64,000 nt of DNA, taken from Brachionus manjavacas. Taxonomy: Eukaryota; Rotifera; Eurotatoria; Ploima; Brachionidae. The number at the start of each line of letters is the position of its first letter. Position 1 is the first letter of the stretch. Under the pieces are notes generated by a model. That model was not told the origin of the DNA. It searched no databases and saw nothing but the letters and a program-made list of their open reading frames with translations. The DNA lies in assembly GCA_019054805.1 (NCBI GenBank), contig JAHQIY010000011.1:5001-69000 (forward strand), read 5' to 3'. The translations under genes were made by a program, and so were the position numbers. Below are positions 24,531 through 36,000 of this stretch, in pieces.

Positions 24531-24894
24531 ATGAATAATAAACAAAATAATAGAAGAAGAAAAATCAAGAGAGAGCATTTTATTTTAAGGGCTATCTAGC
24601 TTTAAAAAATGCTGATTCGAAATTTGAACATAAAAATTTTGAGAAAAATGATTTTTTAAATTATTTAAAAGGTATTATAAACAAAACAAACTAAATATTT
24701 TATTTAAAATTATATTTTAAGAAAACGATCTTGAGTTTTTTGATGTTGAATCAATGGTTGATTTGATTCAAGATGTTTATTTTGATTCACAAACAAGAAA
24801 ATTCCTTTTATACAATTCAAAAGAAGAATATAATCAAACAGTTGAGAAAGAATTCATTGAGTGCAGAAATGTCAACAAAAATGTAAAAAAATAG
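24531..24894 (+). pseudogene. Small unknown two-exon gene, right-arm copy
   Basis: ATG at 24531, a 50-nt GT-AG intron at 24672-24721 and stop TAG at 24892-24894. The second exon reads ENDLEFFDVESMVDLIQDVY and DSQTRKFLLYNSKEEYNQTV. In the first exon the frame that matches the splice phase (ERAFYFKGYLALKNADSKF) is joined to the ATG only by a one-base change in the A run near 24560. I do not recognise the protein. It lies downstream of the MAM gene on the same strand. Confidence 0.45.
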
Positions 24895-25195
24895 TATTTG
24901 TAAAAATAAATTAAATAAATAAAATTATTAGCTGAATCCTCCAAAAATAAAGCTAACAGGATTATGTTTGTTCAAAAAATTTTATGAACATAATAACTCA
25001 CTAGAAAGCAAAGAGAAAAAGCTTATCAACCAATATCATCAAATTCATCCTTTTCTTCAAATTACTCTCAGGTATGTATAATTAAATTCATTTCCTAATA
25101 ATGAATTACGATTTGAAATTAAAAAACATAAAGCTTTTTTGCCATGGAAAATCCAATGCAACTAACGCAAAAAAAGGAAAAAATATCGCATCCTG

Positions 25196-25284
25196 AAGTT
25201 GATGATCAATTCAAAATATCATTATTTTAATGTACTGAGAAATTGAAATGATATCTTGAATTGACCATCAACTTCAAGTTGCCA
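25196..25284 (-). ncRNA. Near-perfect 32-bp stem hairpin, right arm
   Basis: Inverted copy of the hairpin at 11190-11280. Here the fully paired RNA (with two G:U pairs) is the minus-strand transcript. Confidence 0.4.
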
Positions 25285-25741
25285 AAAATATATCAGATCC
25301 TAGGCAAATAAATTCATAGTAAACACTCAGCAGGTATTTCAAAATAATGTCATGGAATGTCCAAGGCATATTTATGAACAACCAAATAAGGAAAATTAAG
25401 AAGGATTTTTTCATAGATAATCTAATTATCATGAGACAATTAAAAAACATAAAGCTTTTTTGCCATGGAATATCCAAGGCTATTAACGCAAAAAAAGAAA
25501 TAAATATATCAGAATCTAGGTATATAAATTTTTACAAAAAATTAAGCGTTCAAACACTCAACAGGTATTTCAAAATAATGTCTTGGAATGTCCAAGGCAT
25601 ATTTATGAACAACCAAATAAGGAAAATTAAGAAGGATTTTTTCATAGATAATCTAATTATCATGAGACAATTAAAAAACATAAAGCTTTTTTGCCATGGA
25701 ATATCCAAGGCTATTAACGCAAAAAAAAGAAATAAATATAT
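25256..25741 (+). repeat. 243-bp tandem duplication with short ORF, right arm
   Basis: Mirror of 10727-11215. The plus strand is open for 136 aa (25347-25757) because both copies are in frame. The segment FKIMSWNVQGIFMNNQIRK appears twice. Confidence 0.6.
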
Positions 25742-25972
25742 AGATTTAAGTCTTTGATTTTTTATTTATTTTTATTTCGAATAATTTTAGAAGTCAAAAA
25801 GCGATTTGAATAACAATCGATCAAAAAGCTGTTTGAAGAGAGCCCAAGTTTTGTATTCAATCATTAAGAAAACGCTTTATTCCACCGCTGAATTTAAAAT
25901 TTAATCAAAAGGTAAGAACAATAATTTATTTTAAATGAATGACATTAAATGTATTTCAATACTAATATTAAG

Positions 25973-27310
25973 AATCACAACTTGTTCCAAATTTTAAATC
26001 TGTCGAGGAAGCTTTTGCAGATAACGTCATTTTTGATTACATATTTGAACAATTCGAAATCGAAAACGATGAAACAAAAATTGAAACTTTTTATAAGAAT
26101 CTTGTCTTTGACTATTTTGATACTATGTTGGAGCAAAAGAAAGAGCTAATGGAGAGAAAAAATGATACAAGCGCAAGCAAACATCAAAATTCTGGAACAC
26201 AAGTCTTAAAAAATGATGCAAAAGTCAAGAGACCTGGTCAACATGACAATTTATCCGATTTGACAAATAATGCGAGAATTGGTCAACCAGACAAAACTTG
26301 TTCAACCATTACCATTTCAAAGCTTTCAAATGAGTTATTTGGGACGCTCTCACAGAAAAAACCAAAGCAGTTACAAGACGGTAAATCTGGCCAACCAGAC
26401 GGAAAATCTAGTCAACCAGACGGCAAATCTAGTCAACCAGACGGAAAATCTAGTCAACCAGACGGAAAATCTAGTCAACCAGACGGAAAATCTAGTCAAA
26501 CAGACGGCAAATCTGGTCAAACTGACGGCAAATCTGGTCGAACAGACCGAAAATCTAGTCAACCAGGCAGAAAATATAGTCAACCAGAAGGAAAATCTGG
26601 TCAAACAGACCGAAAATCTGGTCAAACTGACGGCAAATCCGGTCGATTAGAGCGAAAATCTGGTCGAACAGACCGAAAATCTGGTCAAACAGGCAGAAAA
26701 TCTAGTCAACCACACGGCAAATCTGGTCGAACAGACCGAAAATCCAGTCAGCCAGACGGCAAATCTATCGAAGCCTATTTTCCTATTGAGACTTTTGAAG
26801 CAATTAAACATTTGGAGGAAGAGTTTAAGGATAAGACCAAATACGTTATTCATAATATAGAATATTATGTAATTTTAGATAATTTTTTAAAATTCCTTAT
26901 TTTAAATTCAATTTTTCTTTTTTTAAATTTAAAGTTTGATCAAATTCTAAATCATCAGATAAATGATGAAACAAAAAAAATGGAACTTTTGCTTGCATGG
27001 CGGAATTTAAAAGATGAGGAATATGAAGAGTAAAACACGCTTTATTTAGGACATAATATTTAAATCTTTTTTAAGGTCATGGGAGACTTTAAGTCGTATT
27101 TTCGCACCCTCAATGATCAATGATTATTTTAAATCAAAAGGTGAAAAGATTTCAGATCGTATCGAACACTCAGTACATCCAAACAAAGACGATGCCGAGT
27201 GTGATTTTTTTTTAGCAGAAAATTTGAATGAAGATGAAAATCAACTTGCTAATGATATTTTCACGCTAGATAATCAAGGACCGAAAACAAAAAAAAAGAA
27301 AAGGAAATAA
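25973..27310 (+). CDS. Heptapeptide-repeat protein of unknown function
   Basis: The frame opens after an AG at 25971-25972 (probable acceptor) and runs to 27029. A 46-nt intron (27030-27075) joins it to 27076-27310. The N-terminal block EEAFADNVIFDYIFEQFEIE and a C-terminal block EEEFKDKTKYVIHNIEYY / FDQILNHQINDETKK are alike, so two related acidic helical domains may flank the centre. The centre (about 26374-26770) is some 18 copies of a seven-residue unit, consensus GKSSQPD or GKSGQTD. The C-terminus ends in a basic KTKKKKRK tail that looks like a nuclear localisation signal. The upstream start exon was not identified. Its orientation matches the transposon-like genes that follow. Confidence 0.55.
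26374..26770 (+). repeat. 21-bp minisatellite inside a coding region
   Basis: Tandem 21-mers of the type GGAAAATCTAGTCAACCAGA encode the heptads. The frame is never broken. Third positions vary little, and most changes are Ser/Gly, Gln/Arg and Pro/Thr replacements, so the array looks recently expanded. Confidence 0.85.
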
Positions 27311-28190
27311 TTTATTTAATCGAATTTCAAACATTTATTTAAAAATATTGATTTAAAATTTAAAAGAAATAAAACATTCTAATTTATTGACCTTTTTTCT
27401 TTATTATTTCGGTTTAACAACTGAAACGACTCAATTATTTCATTTTTTATGTATGTTAAGGGATCAAATTGTTGTTGGACTAATTTTGAAGCTTTTTTAT
27501 TTTGATTTTCAGTGAATTTAGTTTTGTTGGACTAATTTTGAAGCTTCTTTATTTTGATTTTCAGTAAATTTAGTTTTTTCCTTTGTGAATTATAGAATTA
27601 AAATTGTAAAATTATAAATATAAAAATTGAAATTTATTAATTGAGTTAAAATAAATTTGAAATTCTTCGATTTTTAAAATTTTTGATTTATTTTTTGTTG
27701 GATAAAGAGTCATTTAGGCATTTATTTAATAAAATAATAAATCACTTTTTTTAAATTCTGAAAAAATCAAGTTTGTTTTTTAAATTAATTTTACGCATCT
27801 AAATTAAATACTTTTAGAAAATTATTCAATTCGTAATGTAAAAATAATGTTTTGAATCTTTCGGACTAATTTTGAAGCTTCTTTATTTTGATTTTCAGTG
27901 AATTTTGATTATTAATTTGTGAACTATCAGATTAAAATTGTAAAATTATTGATATAAAAATTGAAATTTATTAATTGAGTTAAAATAAATTTGAAATTCT
28001 TCGATTTTTAAAATTTTTTGATTTATTTTTTGTTGGATAAAGAGTCATTTAGGTATTTATTTAATAAAATAATAAATCAATTTTTTTAAATCCAGGAAAA
28101 TTCAAATAAATTTTGTTGTTTTTGAATTCAATATATTCAATTTTTAATTATTCTACTTTATTTTTAGAAAATTAGAAATTTAAACCAAAA
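27311..28190 (+). repeat. AT-rich intergenic with ~235-bp direct repeat
   Basis: No gene seen. GGACTAATTTTGAAGCTTCT followed by about 220 bp of closely related AT-rich sequence occurs at about 27530-27765 and again at about 27863-28090 (offset ~333 bp). A third, short piece of its left end is at 27476-27525. A regulatory or terminal role is possible but unsupported. Confidence 0.6.
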
Positions 28191-28776
28191 ATGTCCATCC
28201 ATATATCTAATATAATTAATGATCCACAAACAATGCATTTTTCCTATGAAATGGGTGGTGTTTTCGAAAAAGATACCGGAAATATTACCAATATTCAGAA
28301 CGGAAGTCCAGAAACACTGTTCCTGGAATCAATTCAAATTTTTCCTATATCCGATGAACTAATTTCATGGCATACGCATCCAATTTCGTCGAATATCAGG
28401 AAAAATAACTATCAAGGACAGTTTGACGAAAATGAAATTAAAATTCATTTTGACGCATTTCCATCGCCAATCGATATTGGAAATTTACTGAAAGCAGCCT
28501 TTCATTATGAATCTGACACTCAGGAAATTATCTTTTCTGAACAAGGCAACTCAATAATTCAAACATTTATTTTTTCCAATCAACAATTGGATGAAAAAAA
28601 TAAAAGAAATTGAAGAAGATATAAACGATATTTGTGATGTAATGGCGAATATTGCAGTGTCTTCTCATAATTGCGAAAGCATTTCTGTGGAGAATATAGT
28701 CGAAAACTATCTAGCAGATTTCGAAAATTCTAACATAAATTTTTTAAAATTAAGCATTTGTTTAAACAAATATTAA
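28191..28776 (+). CDS. JAMM/MPN-like metalloprotease protein
   Basis: The first frame (28191-28613, 140 aa) has the elements of a JAMM zinc-metalloprotease site: Glu20 in SYEMGG, His61 and His63 in SWHTHP, and Ser92/Asp95 in PSPIDIG. The HxHP to SxxD spacing is longer than in classical JAB1/MPN deubiquitinases because of an insert (residues 65-90). A second frame (28591-28776) overlaps by 23 nt and continues KEIEEDINDICDVMANI, so one protein broken in the A run at 28600 is likely. JAMM enzymes cleave ubiquitin or ubiquitin-like isopeptide bonds. That role is inferred. It is followed 250 bp later by the transposase gene on the same strand. Confidence 0.6.
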
Positions 28777-29026
28777 ATTTTAATAAAGTAATTTAATAAA
28801 AATTTTGTTTATACCCAACCTATTGAAATAAATTATTCAAAAAGCTTTAAATTTTTTATAATATATTTGACCATATTTGTTTTTTTTTAATAAAAATGTT
28901 CACTTTTAAGCTAATTTCCTATTCATGGAGAACATTTATTTCAAAAAGCTCATAAATAAGCTTCTTTTATAATTTTATTTTACTTCTATTTAATTAGAGC
29001 CTGCTTAGAGACGAATATATTAAAAA

Positions 29027-32000
29027 ATGCCAAAATCAGTTAATTTCGATGATTCTGAGAAATTAGTACTTGTAACAGCAGATTATATGATGAGTCATAA
29101 TCTAACTGATCTTGAGGGAGGATTTCGAGGAGAAAGCCATTTTAAAAAAATTGCGGATATTTATGGTTCTACTAGTGAAACAGCTCCTGTGAATATTTAT
29201 ACAAAATGGAAAAGAAACGATGGTCATTTCAGGACGAAAGTATTATCAAAAGCCTTCTCTCATCAAAACGCCTCAGGTTTGATAACCGACAATAAAATTC
29301 AAATTTATTTCAATAATGTCGAGTGGCGTAATATGCAGCAGTGTATTTCAAAATCAACACGACCGAGATTTTTGGCTTCAGCAAATCAAATGATTTCAAA
29401 GAAACTCAAGAATGTTGGAATTAAATGTAGCTTTAAATTAAATACCAATAATTCTTTTACCACATCAAAAATCTTACTCCCTGGTAATTTTTATTGGCGT
29501 GGAAGAATTAAATGTATCACTTGTAAAAACGAATTTGATGGATTTATTAAAACAAAACCTGTAGCAAATTGTGGAATTACCTTTTGTTTTGATTGGAATG
29601 GAAAAAACTGCTCAGAAAATGTTACGATTCCTAAATTGCAGTTAAAAGGGGAGAAACGAAGTTTAATACAAAGCGAAATTACGGCAAAAGGAGTTCAAAA
29701 CTTCTTATCTGAGAGAGCTTTTTTCAGTAATTTTCTTCAATTTTTAATCTTCTTTAACAAATTAATTCATTTTTTTAGATGAACAAGATACGACCAATAT
29801 ATCATATGAGAATGCAAGAAAATTAAAAAGCCTTTTCAAACATCGATTTCAATTAAGTAACGAAATGAGGATTGATTCTGATGCAACTAAATTGTTTTTT
29901 GACTACTTTCTTCGTAACTATAAAAAAGGGACACAAGGTTTTATTCACGATATTGAATCAAATCCGATAGGTTTTGTGATGCTTTCTGAAATTCAAGTAA
30001 AAATTTTTGCCAACAAAGAGTATTTAATTTCTAAATTTTGTTAGGTAAAAATGTGGGCGATAATTGAAAGTATGAATCCAGTTTGGTTTTTTGATTCGAC
30101 CGGTAACGTTATGGTTAAATATGGTGGCCAAAAAAATATTTTATTACATAGCTTAGTTGCTCACGATTTTGTACGGCACAAAATGGTTTCTATAGGGGAC
30201 TTTGTAAGCAGTCAAAATGACAACGTAAGTATTGGACTAAAATTATCGAAAATTCTCCTGGAGGCTAAGCGATACAGTTTTTTTAAAAACCAGCTATTTT
30301 GGTCACAGATTTTTCATGGGCAAATCTTCATGGATGCATGTTTGCATTTAATCAAATGGAAATGTTAGAATATTTAACTATTTGCCACTCTATTTTAGTA
30401 AAAAAAGAAACTATTGATCTTAGAAAGCTAGGTAAAACGGTTATCTATCTTTGCTCAACACATTTTCTAAAAAATATAATCGATGCAACTGATTTAGAGC
30501 TAAAACATGCAAAAGAAAATAAAATTTTGTTAAGAAAGAGTTTCATTTTCTCTTTTTCAATTCTTCAAACATCAAAATGTTTAGACGACTTTTGCATTAA
30601 TTTAATGTGCATAAAAAATATTTTTTCACGTAGATATAAGGATAATCAATATTTCGAAAGCATGATAAAAATAAATACAGCTTTACTCGATAGAAATAGT
30701 GATTGGTTCAAAAACGTTTGTGAAACAATATCTCCAGAAATTGACAAAAAACAAAAAGAAAAAAATAAAGAAAATTTAAATGAAAGCAAACTATTTTTAT
30801 ATCAATCAATTGAAAAATCTGTGAACTTTGCGAAAGATTCTCCATTTACGTCATTTTTTGATAATCTTCTACAAGATTCGCAAGAAATGGAAACAGAAAA
30901 CTCATTTGAGAAAAATGATTTATTTTTTCCAAGTCTTTTTAATATCATAAAAAAAAAACTGCATCTTGTTCCTTTATGGTCTGGCCTATTGATAAATAAA
31001 GTTTTACCCGATAAAAATCGTCTATCAAATAACTATGTTGAATCATGGTTTAAATTTTTAAAAAATTCCATTCTAAAAGTAAATAAGCGAATTAGAGGTC
31101 AAAGACTTTTATATAGCAATGAATTGGCGACCCCATACTATTTCTATCTTTCTCATCTTTACGAAACATTGTATGAGGATAAATTTAATGCATTTTTTGA
31201 ATCTAAAGAAAAATTTTCATATAGTGAAAAGGATAAAGAAATGTGGGCCATGAGAGAAAATAATAAAAAAGATGCTCAATACTTTACAAGAAGTTTTAGA
31301 TTGGATTTTTACGAAAATAAAAAATTCAAGGATGAAATCGAAAAAGTTATTATAGAAAAAACTGACTTAAGAAAGGAGCTGTTTAACGAATTTAACGATC
31401 CGTTTTCTGAGGATTTTAAACGGAAAATATTGAAAGTAGATACGGCATTAGATACAATTGGAAATTTTTCAATCAAAAGCTTGGCGAAAGAAGTTAACTC
31501 AATGGAAGGTAATTCAACTTCATTAATTATTTTAAAATATTTATTAAATGATATAATTTAGATAAACAAGAAAGGAAAATAAATATCGACAATCTTTTCT
31601 ACTACAAAGTCGACGAATTTTATTTGAGATATTCTGAAGTTAAAGATCTTTTATTAAATCGATGGTTAAACGATAGCGTAATATTTTATTTTTTTCTATT
31701 TGAATTTTTTCAATTTGATTTAAAGGTTTTAGAAACATATCGACTTTGTCTGGTAAAAGAATCTAAAAAAAAAATATCATTAATAAATTCTTTTCATGCT
31801 ACTTCTATGTTTAATAATGGTTTTGAAAAGTTTTCCAATGAATATAAAGTAAAATTTTAAAATTAAGCACTAATTTGAAAATTATTTTTAATTATTGATT
31901 AGTTTGAAAAGTGTGCTGCTGCTTATGGATTCATAAACGAAAACGGAAATCATTGGATACTAATGTTTATTGATTTCAATGCAAATAAGTTTTATTTAAT

Positions 32001-32495
32001 TGATCCCAAAAAAATTATAAAATATTAGACTAACATGGAAATACAACATATAAACAATCAAAGTTATTTGAAGAATGGTGGTAATTAAACTTTGAGAATG
32101 ATATTTAAAAATATTTTCTAAAATTAAATTTAAGTTTTTTTTGCAAAAAATTTCCATTTTTGAAAAAGCGAAAATGGAAACTAGCTTTACCGGAACATTC
32201 ATATCAAATTGATTCTTCGAATTGTGGTGTTTTTGTTTGCGAAATTTTAAGCCGACTTATAGAAGAAAACGATTTAATATTTAGAAATGACAATGATTCT
32301 TTAGAGTTTTTACGGCTTAAAATCAATGTCAAAATTAGAAAATATTCCGAAAATAATTTTTGTTCATTTTGTAGCTCTAAATTGACGGAATTCAATTTTT
32401 TAAAATCAAATAGCTGCTTCCATAAATATCATATTAAATGTTTAGAAAATTATTTCTCCAATTTAAATAATTTCAAATGTCCTCTCTGTAAATAA
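29027..32495 (+). CDS. DDE transposase with Ulp1-like protease and RING-H2 finger
   Basis: Exons 29027-29726, 29779-29996, 30045-31508 and 31562-31848 join in frame through 48-53-nt GT-AG introns. The exon from 31903 also joins in frame. The N-terminal part has a Cys-rich patch (C163, C166, C182, C187, C195). The transposase core shows Asp in FFDST (30093), Asp in VTDFSWA (30308), CSTHFLKN, and Glu in NNYVESWFKFLK, a DDE layout like Mutator- and KDZ-type transposases. Then come RWLNDS, NHW and YLIDP, and QIDSSNCGVFVC, the motif set of Ulp1/C48 SUMO proteases. A C-terminal RING-H2 finger follows (32361-32493; CxxC, CxHxxHxxC, CPLC). Breaks: a one-base frame change near 30285, TAG at 32026, and an unresolved junction at 32080-32160. 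Confidence 0.7.
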
Positions 32496-33082
32496 AGTTT
32501 AATTTATTGTTTTTTCTTGTTTTTGGTTTAAAAACTTTAATAAAAATCATAAAATTATATTTTTATTTTTATTTATGAAAAGAAAAAGCTTTTTGCGAAG
32601 CTTTGGAATTAAAATTTTGAAAATCTTACTATAGATAAATCTGAAATTAATAATTACAAATTACAATATTGATTCATTTTATAAAGAGGTCAGCAAAGTG
32701 ATCGATTGTTTGTTCCTGATGCCAAATATGAAAGCTTCCCTAGCAATTTTTGATAAAAATATTCTATAGGACATTTTTTTACAAAAATTGAAGTTTAAAT
32801 TCAGAATTTATTTAAAAATTATTAAATTTATTATCACTTGTTCAAATTTCTTTTTTAGATTAATTTCTAGAAAAATCAAGGAAAAATTAAAAATTTTTAT
32901 TTTTTAAAAAATAAACAACGTTTATTAAATTCTGTTAGATCTGCAGGGCAAATTTTTGACCATTTGAACAAAAGTTAATGAATTATTTTACTTTTTAAAT
33001 TAATTAATTTTTAAATTATATATTTCTTTTTAATTTACTTTAGATATCTAAATTACTAATTAAAAACTCAAGCAATACTGAG

Positions 33083-36000
33083 ATGGCTGCTGAAAATAAG
33101 CGTTGTTTCACAGAGACTGATTCTTTTAATTTCCTTGATGAATTAAAGAATTCAAAAAACATTAAAGCATTTGTTATTTCAACTTCAAACAAAATAAGAG
33201 GAGTGGCAAAAAACAATATTTTTCAATTAAATGGTGCTTCTAAAGCAATAGCGAAGCATCAAAACAGTCCGAAGAATTCATTTATGCAAAAGGCATTGGT
33301 ATTTAAAATTTAAAAATCGCAATTAAAAAAACAATAATTTTTTTTATTTTAGAATAAGTCATTTGAAACTGTTCAAAATGTCACTAATACCTTAGTTTCA
33401 TCAGTTAAAAACATAATGGAACATGTGGTTGACATTAATGAAGATGTAATTTGTTTTTTTTAATTTTTTAAATTATAGCTTATTCCAAATTAAAATTTAC
33501 TTAAAAATAATATAATATTATCTAAAAAAGGGCAATCATCCACGTTCTTCTACTCCCTTAAATCGTTCACTTGAATTCGAGGAAATAGATGAAAACGAAA
33601 TTCGCCCAATTGAAGATCCTAGATTGCGAGCAAAAATAGAGGAGCTTCTTTACGCATTAGAAGTTAAAGAAGAAGAATGCATTTCTTTAAACGATAAGAT
33701 TGAAGACATGAAGGATGATCATCAGAAGTCAATTTTACTACGTTCAGAAGAATTTGAAGCCCTCAAAGTATTTCTTGATTTTTTTATTAATAATAATCAT
33801 TTAAAAATATTTTTATTAAGCTGTCCTGTGACAAAAGAGTAAAATATTTTGAAGAACTGATCAGATTTAATGAAATAGGTGAAGAAAAGTTGAATCTCAA
33901 AATAAAAGAATTACAGGATCGACTTAGTCAAAAGTATAAAAAAAATCAATTATATTGCCTTTCAAAATATTTATTTTAAGGGAAAAAATTACCGCTGAAA
34001 ACTTAAGTCTAAATGATAGATTTAAAGACTTCGAATGTCAAATTGAAAAATTGACAATGGAAAACTTGAAATTAAAAGTGGAAAACAGAAAAAGGACTTG
34101 CCAGTATAAAAAATGCAAAAACTACGGTAATGTTAACAAGAATGGGACGAATCATCTGAATCATTTTACGTTAGAAAATTGTCCTTTATGGAAGAAAGTA
34201 ATAATTTTAAACATTTTAATAAAAAATTTCTAAAAAATTTAAAAAAAGGAAATCGATCGGCTAATTGAATATGAGATAGAAAATACAAAATTAAAAACAA
34301 AACTTCATGAATCGGAAAGGACTGCAAATCAAAAGACCGAAATTGAGAAAGAATACCATCAATCCACAATCAAAAATTACAAAGATGAAATTGATCGTCT
34401 TGAGAAAGAAATATTGCGAATTAACATGGAACTTAACGAGTAAATATCAGATTTGTAAAATTTAATAATCATTCTATTATAATTTGTATTAGAAAATTCG
34501 ATGAAATCAGAAACTCAAAAGACATGATAATCGAAATGGAAAACAAAATTGAAAATTTAAATAAATATGAAAACGAAAAAAATTTTGATGAAGAAAGAAC
34601 ATAAAAAACTGACAAGTAAATTTTAAAATATATTTTTATATCCTTATGTTAGTTAAATTCTTATTTTAGAAATTTTGAATTGGCTATTAAAAACGAAGAA
34701 ATATTTAAACTCGAAGAAAAAATCAATTCTCTCTACACAGATATAGAAAATTCTGATATATTGAGAAAAGAAAAGTAACTATCTAAAATTCTAAATAATT
34801 TTTTTTTAAATATTTTTAAAGGGAAGCTACATTCAATCAATTGAAAAATGACTATGATGCATTAGAAACAAAATGTCAGAGCATAGAAAGTACTCTAGAA
34901 GACAACAAGAGATTACTTTCAAATAGCAAAATTCAAAATGAAACTGACAAGTAAATTTTAAAATATATTTTTATATCCTTATGTTAGCTAAATTCTTATT
35001 TTAGAAATTTTGAATTGGCTATTAAAAACGAAGAAATATTTAAACTCGAAGAAAAAATCAATTCTCTCTACACAGATATAGAAAATTCTGATATATTGAG
35101 AAAAGAAAAGTAACTTTCTAAAATTCAAAATAATTTTTTTTTTAAATATTTTTTGAAGGGAAGCTACATTCAATCAATTGAAAATTGAGTTTGATGAGAT
35201 TCAGACAAAATTACTTGCTTTGAAAGAAATAAAATCAAAAGAAATTTCCGTCGAAAAGTCTCAGGATTTATCTCAAATCTCAAAAGAAAAGCAAAAATTG
35301 CTTTTAATCATAGACGACTTAAAATTTGAAAACAAGCGTAATAAAAATGATTTTAACATCGAAATTGGTAGATTAAATGAAAAGAAGTAATAAATTTTTC
35401 CTGTAGTTTGTTAAATATCCTAAAAATTTCTAATTTTTAGCTTGTCGCTTAGTCAAAAATATTTAAAGTTATCAGAAGAGGCAAAAAGATTTAACTTTAG
35501 AATAAATAAAGATGAAAAAGAAACGTAAAATATCAAATAAATATATTTTAGTATCTTAATTTTTTTTATTAAGACAAGAAATTTCGATTTTAAAAAGAGA
35601 ACTACTTGAGTTAAAAAAAGTTTTAATATTCCTGAGAACATTCATTCAAACGGTATAAAAATACTTCAACTTGATAATAGTATTTTGTGTCCATATAAAA
35701 TTTGCGGCGGGATTGGGAACTCAATTGTTGGAAGAAAAAAGCATTTTTCGTAAGATAAATTATAAATTTTTATTTTATTGAGAGAAAAAATTATCATTTA
35801 AAGTGGTGCAAACTGTCCCCTTAATCCCAAGAATTCAGAAAATTTACGGAAAATCAATGAATCAAAAGATAAAAAAATTGTTGACTTAGAAAATAGAATT
35901 GCAGAATACACTAAGCTAGTTAACCAAATGATCGAGGAGAAAGGTAAAATCATCTAGTAAATTTTTAAAAGCAAATAATTAAATAATTTATAATTCAATT

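Larger units (their letters stand above)
19118..25741. repeat. Right arm of 6.6-kb inverted repeat
   Basis: Reverse complement of 10727-17340. The inner edge is at CATTGCC followed by GGCCAAACAATC. The outer edge is at AAATATATAG, where the telomere-like run of the left side is not repeated. Coding frames are cleaner here than in the left arm. Confidence 0.9.

Noticed and set aside
26371..26853. Alternative-frame repeat proteins over the 21-bp minisatellite
   Set aside because: Any frame of a 21-bp repeat without stops is open. Only the plus-strand frame of GKSSQPD joins flanking coding sequence and a spliced last exon.
26879..26934. GT..AG segment as an intron of the heptapeptide gene
   Set aside because: Removing it (56 nt) would bring a stop into frame, while the unspliced frame is open and fits the next intron phase.
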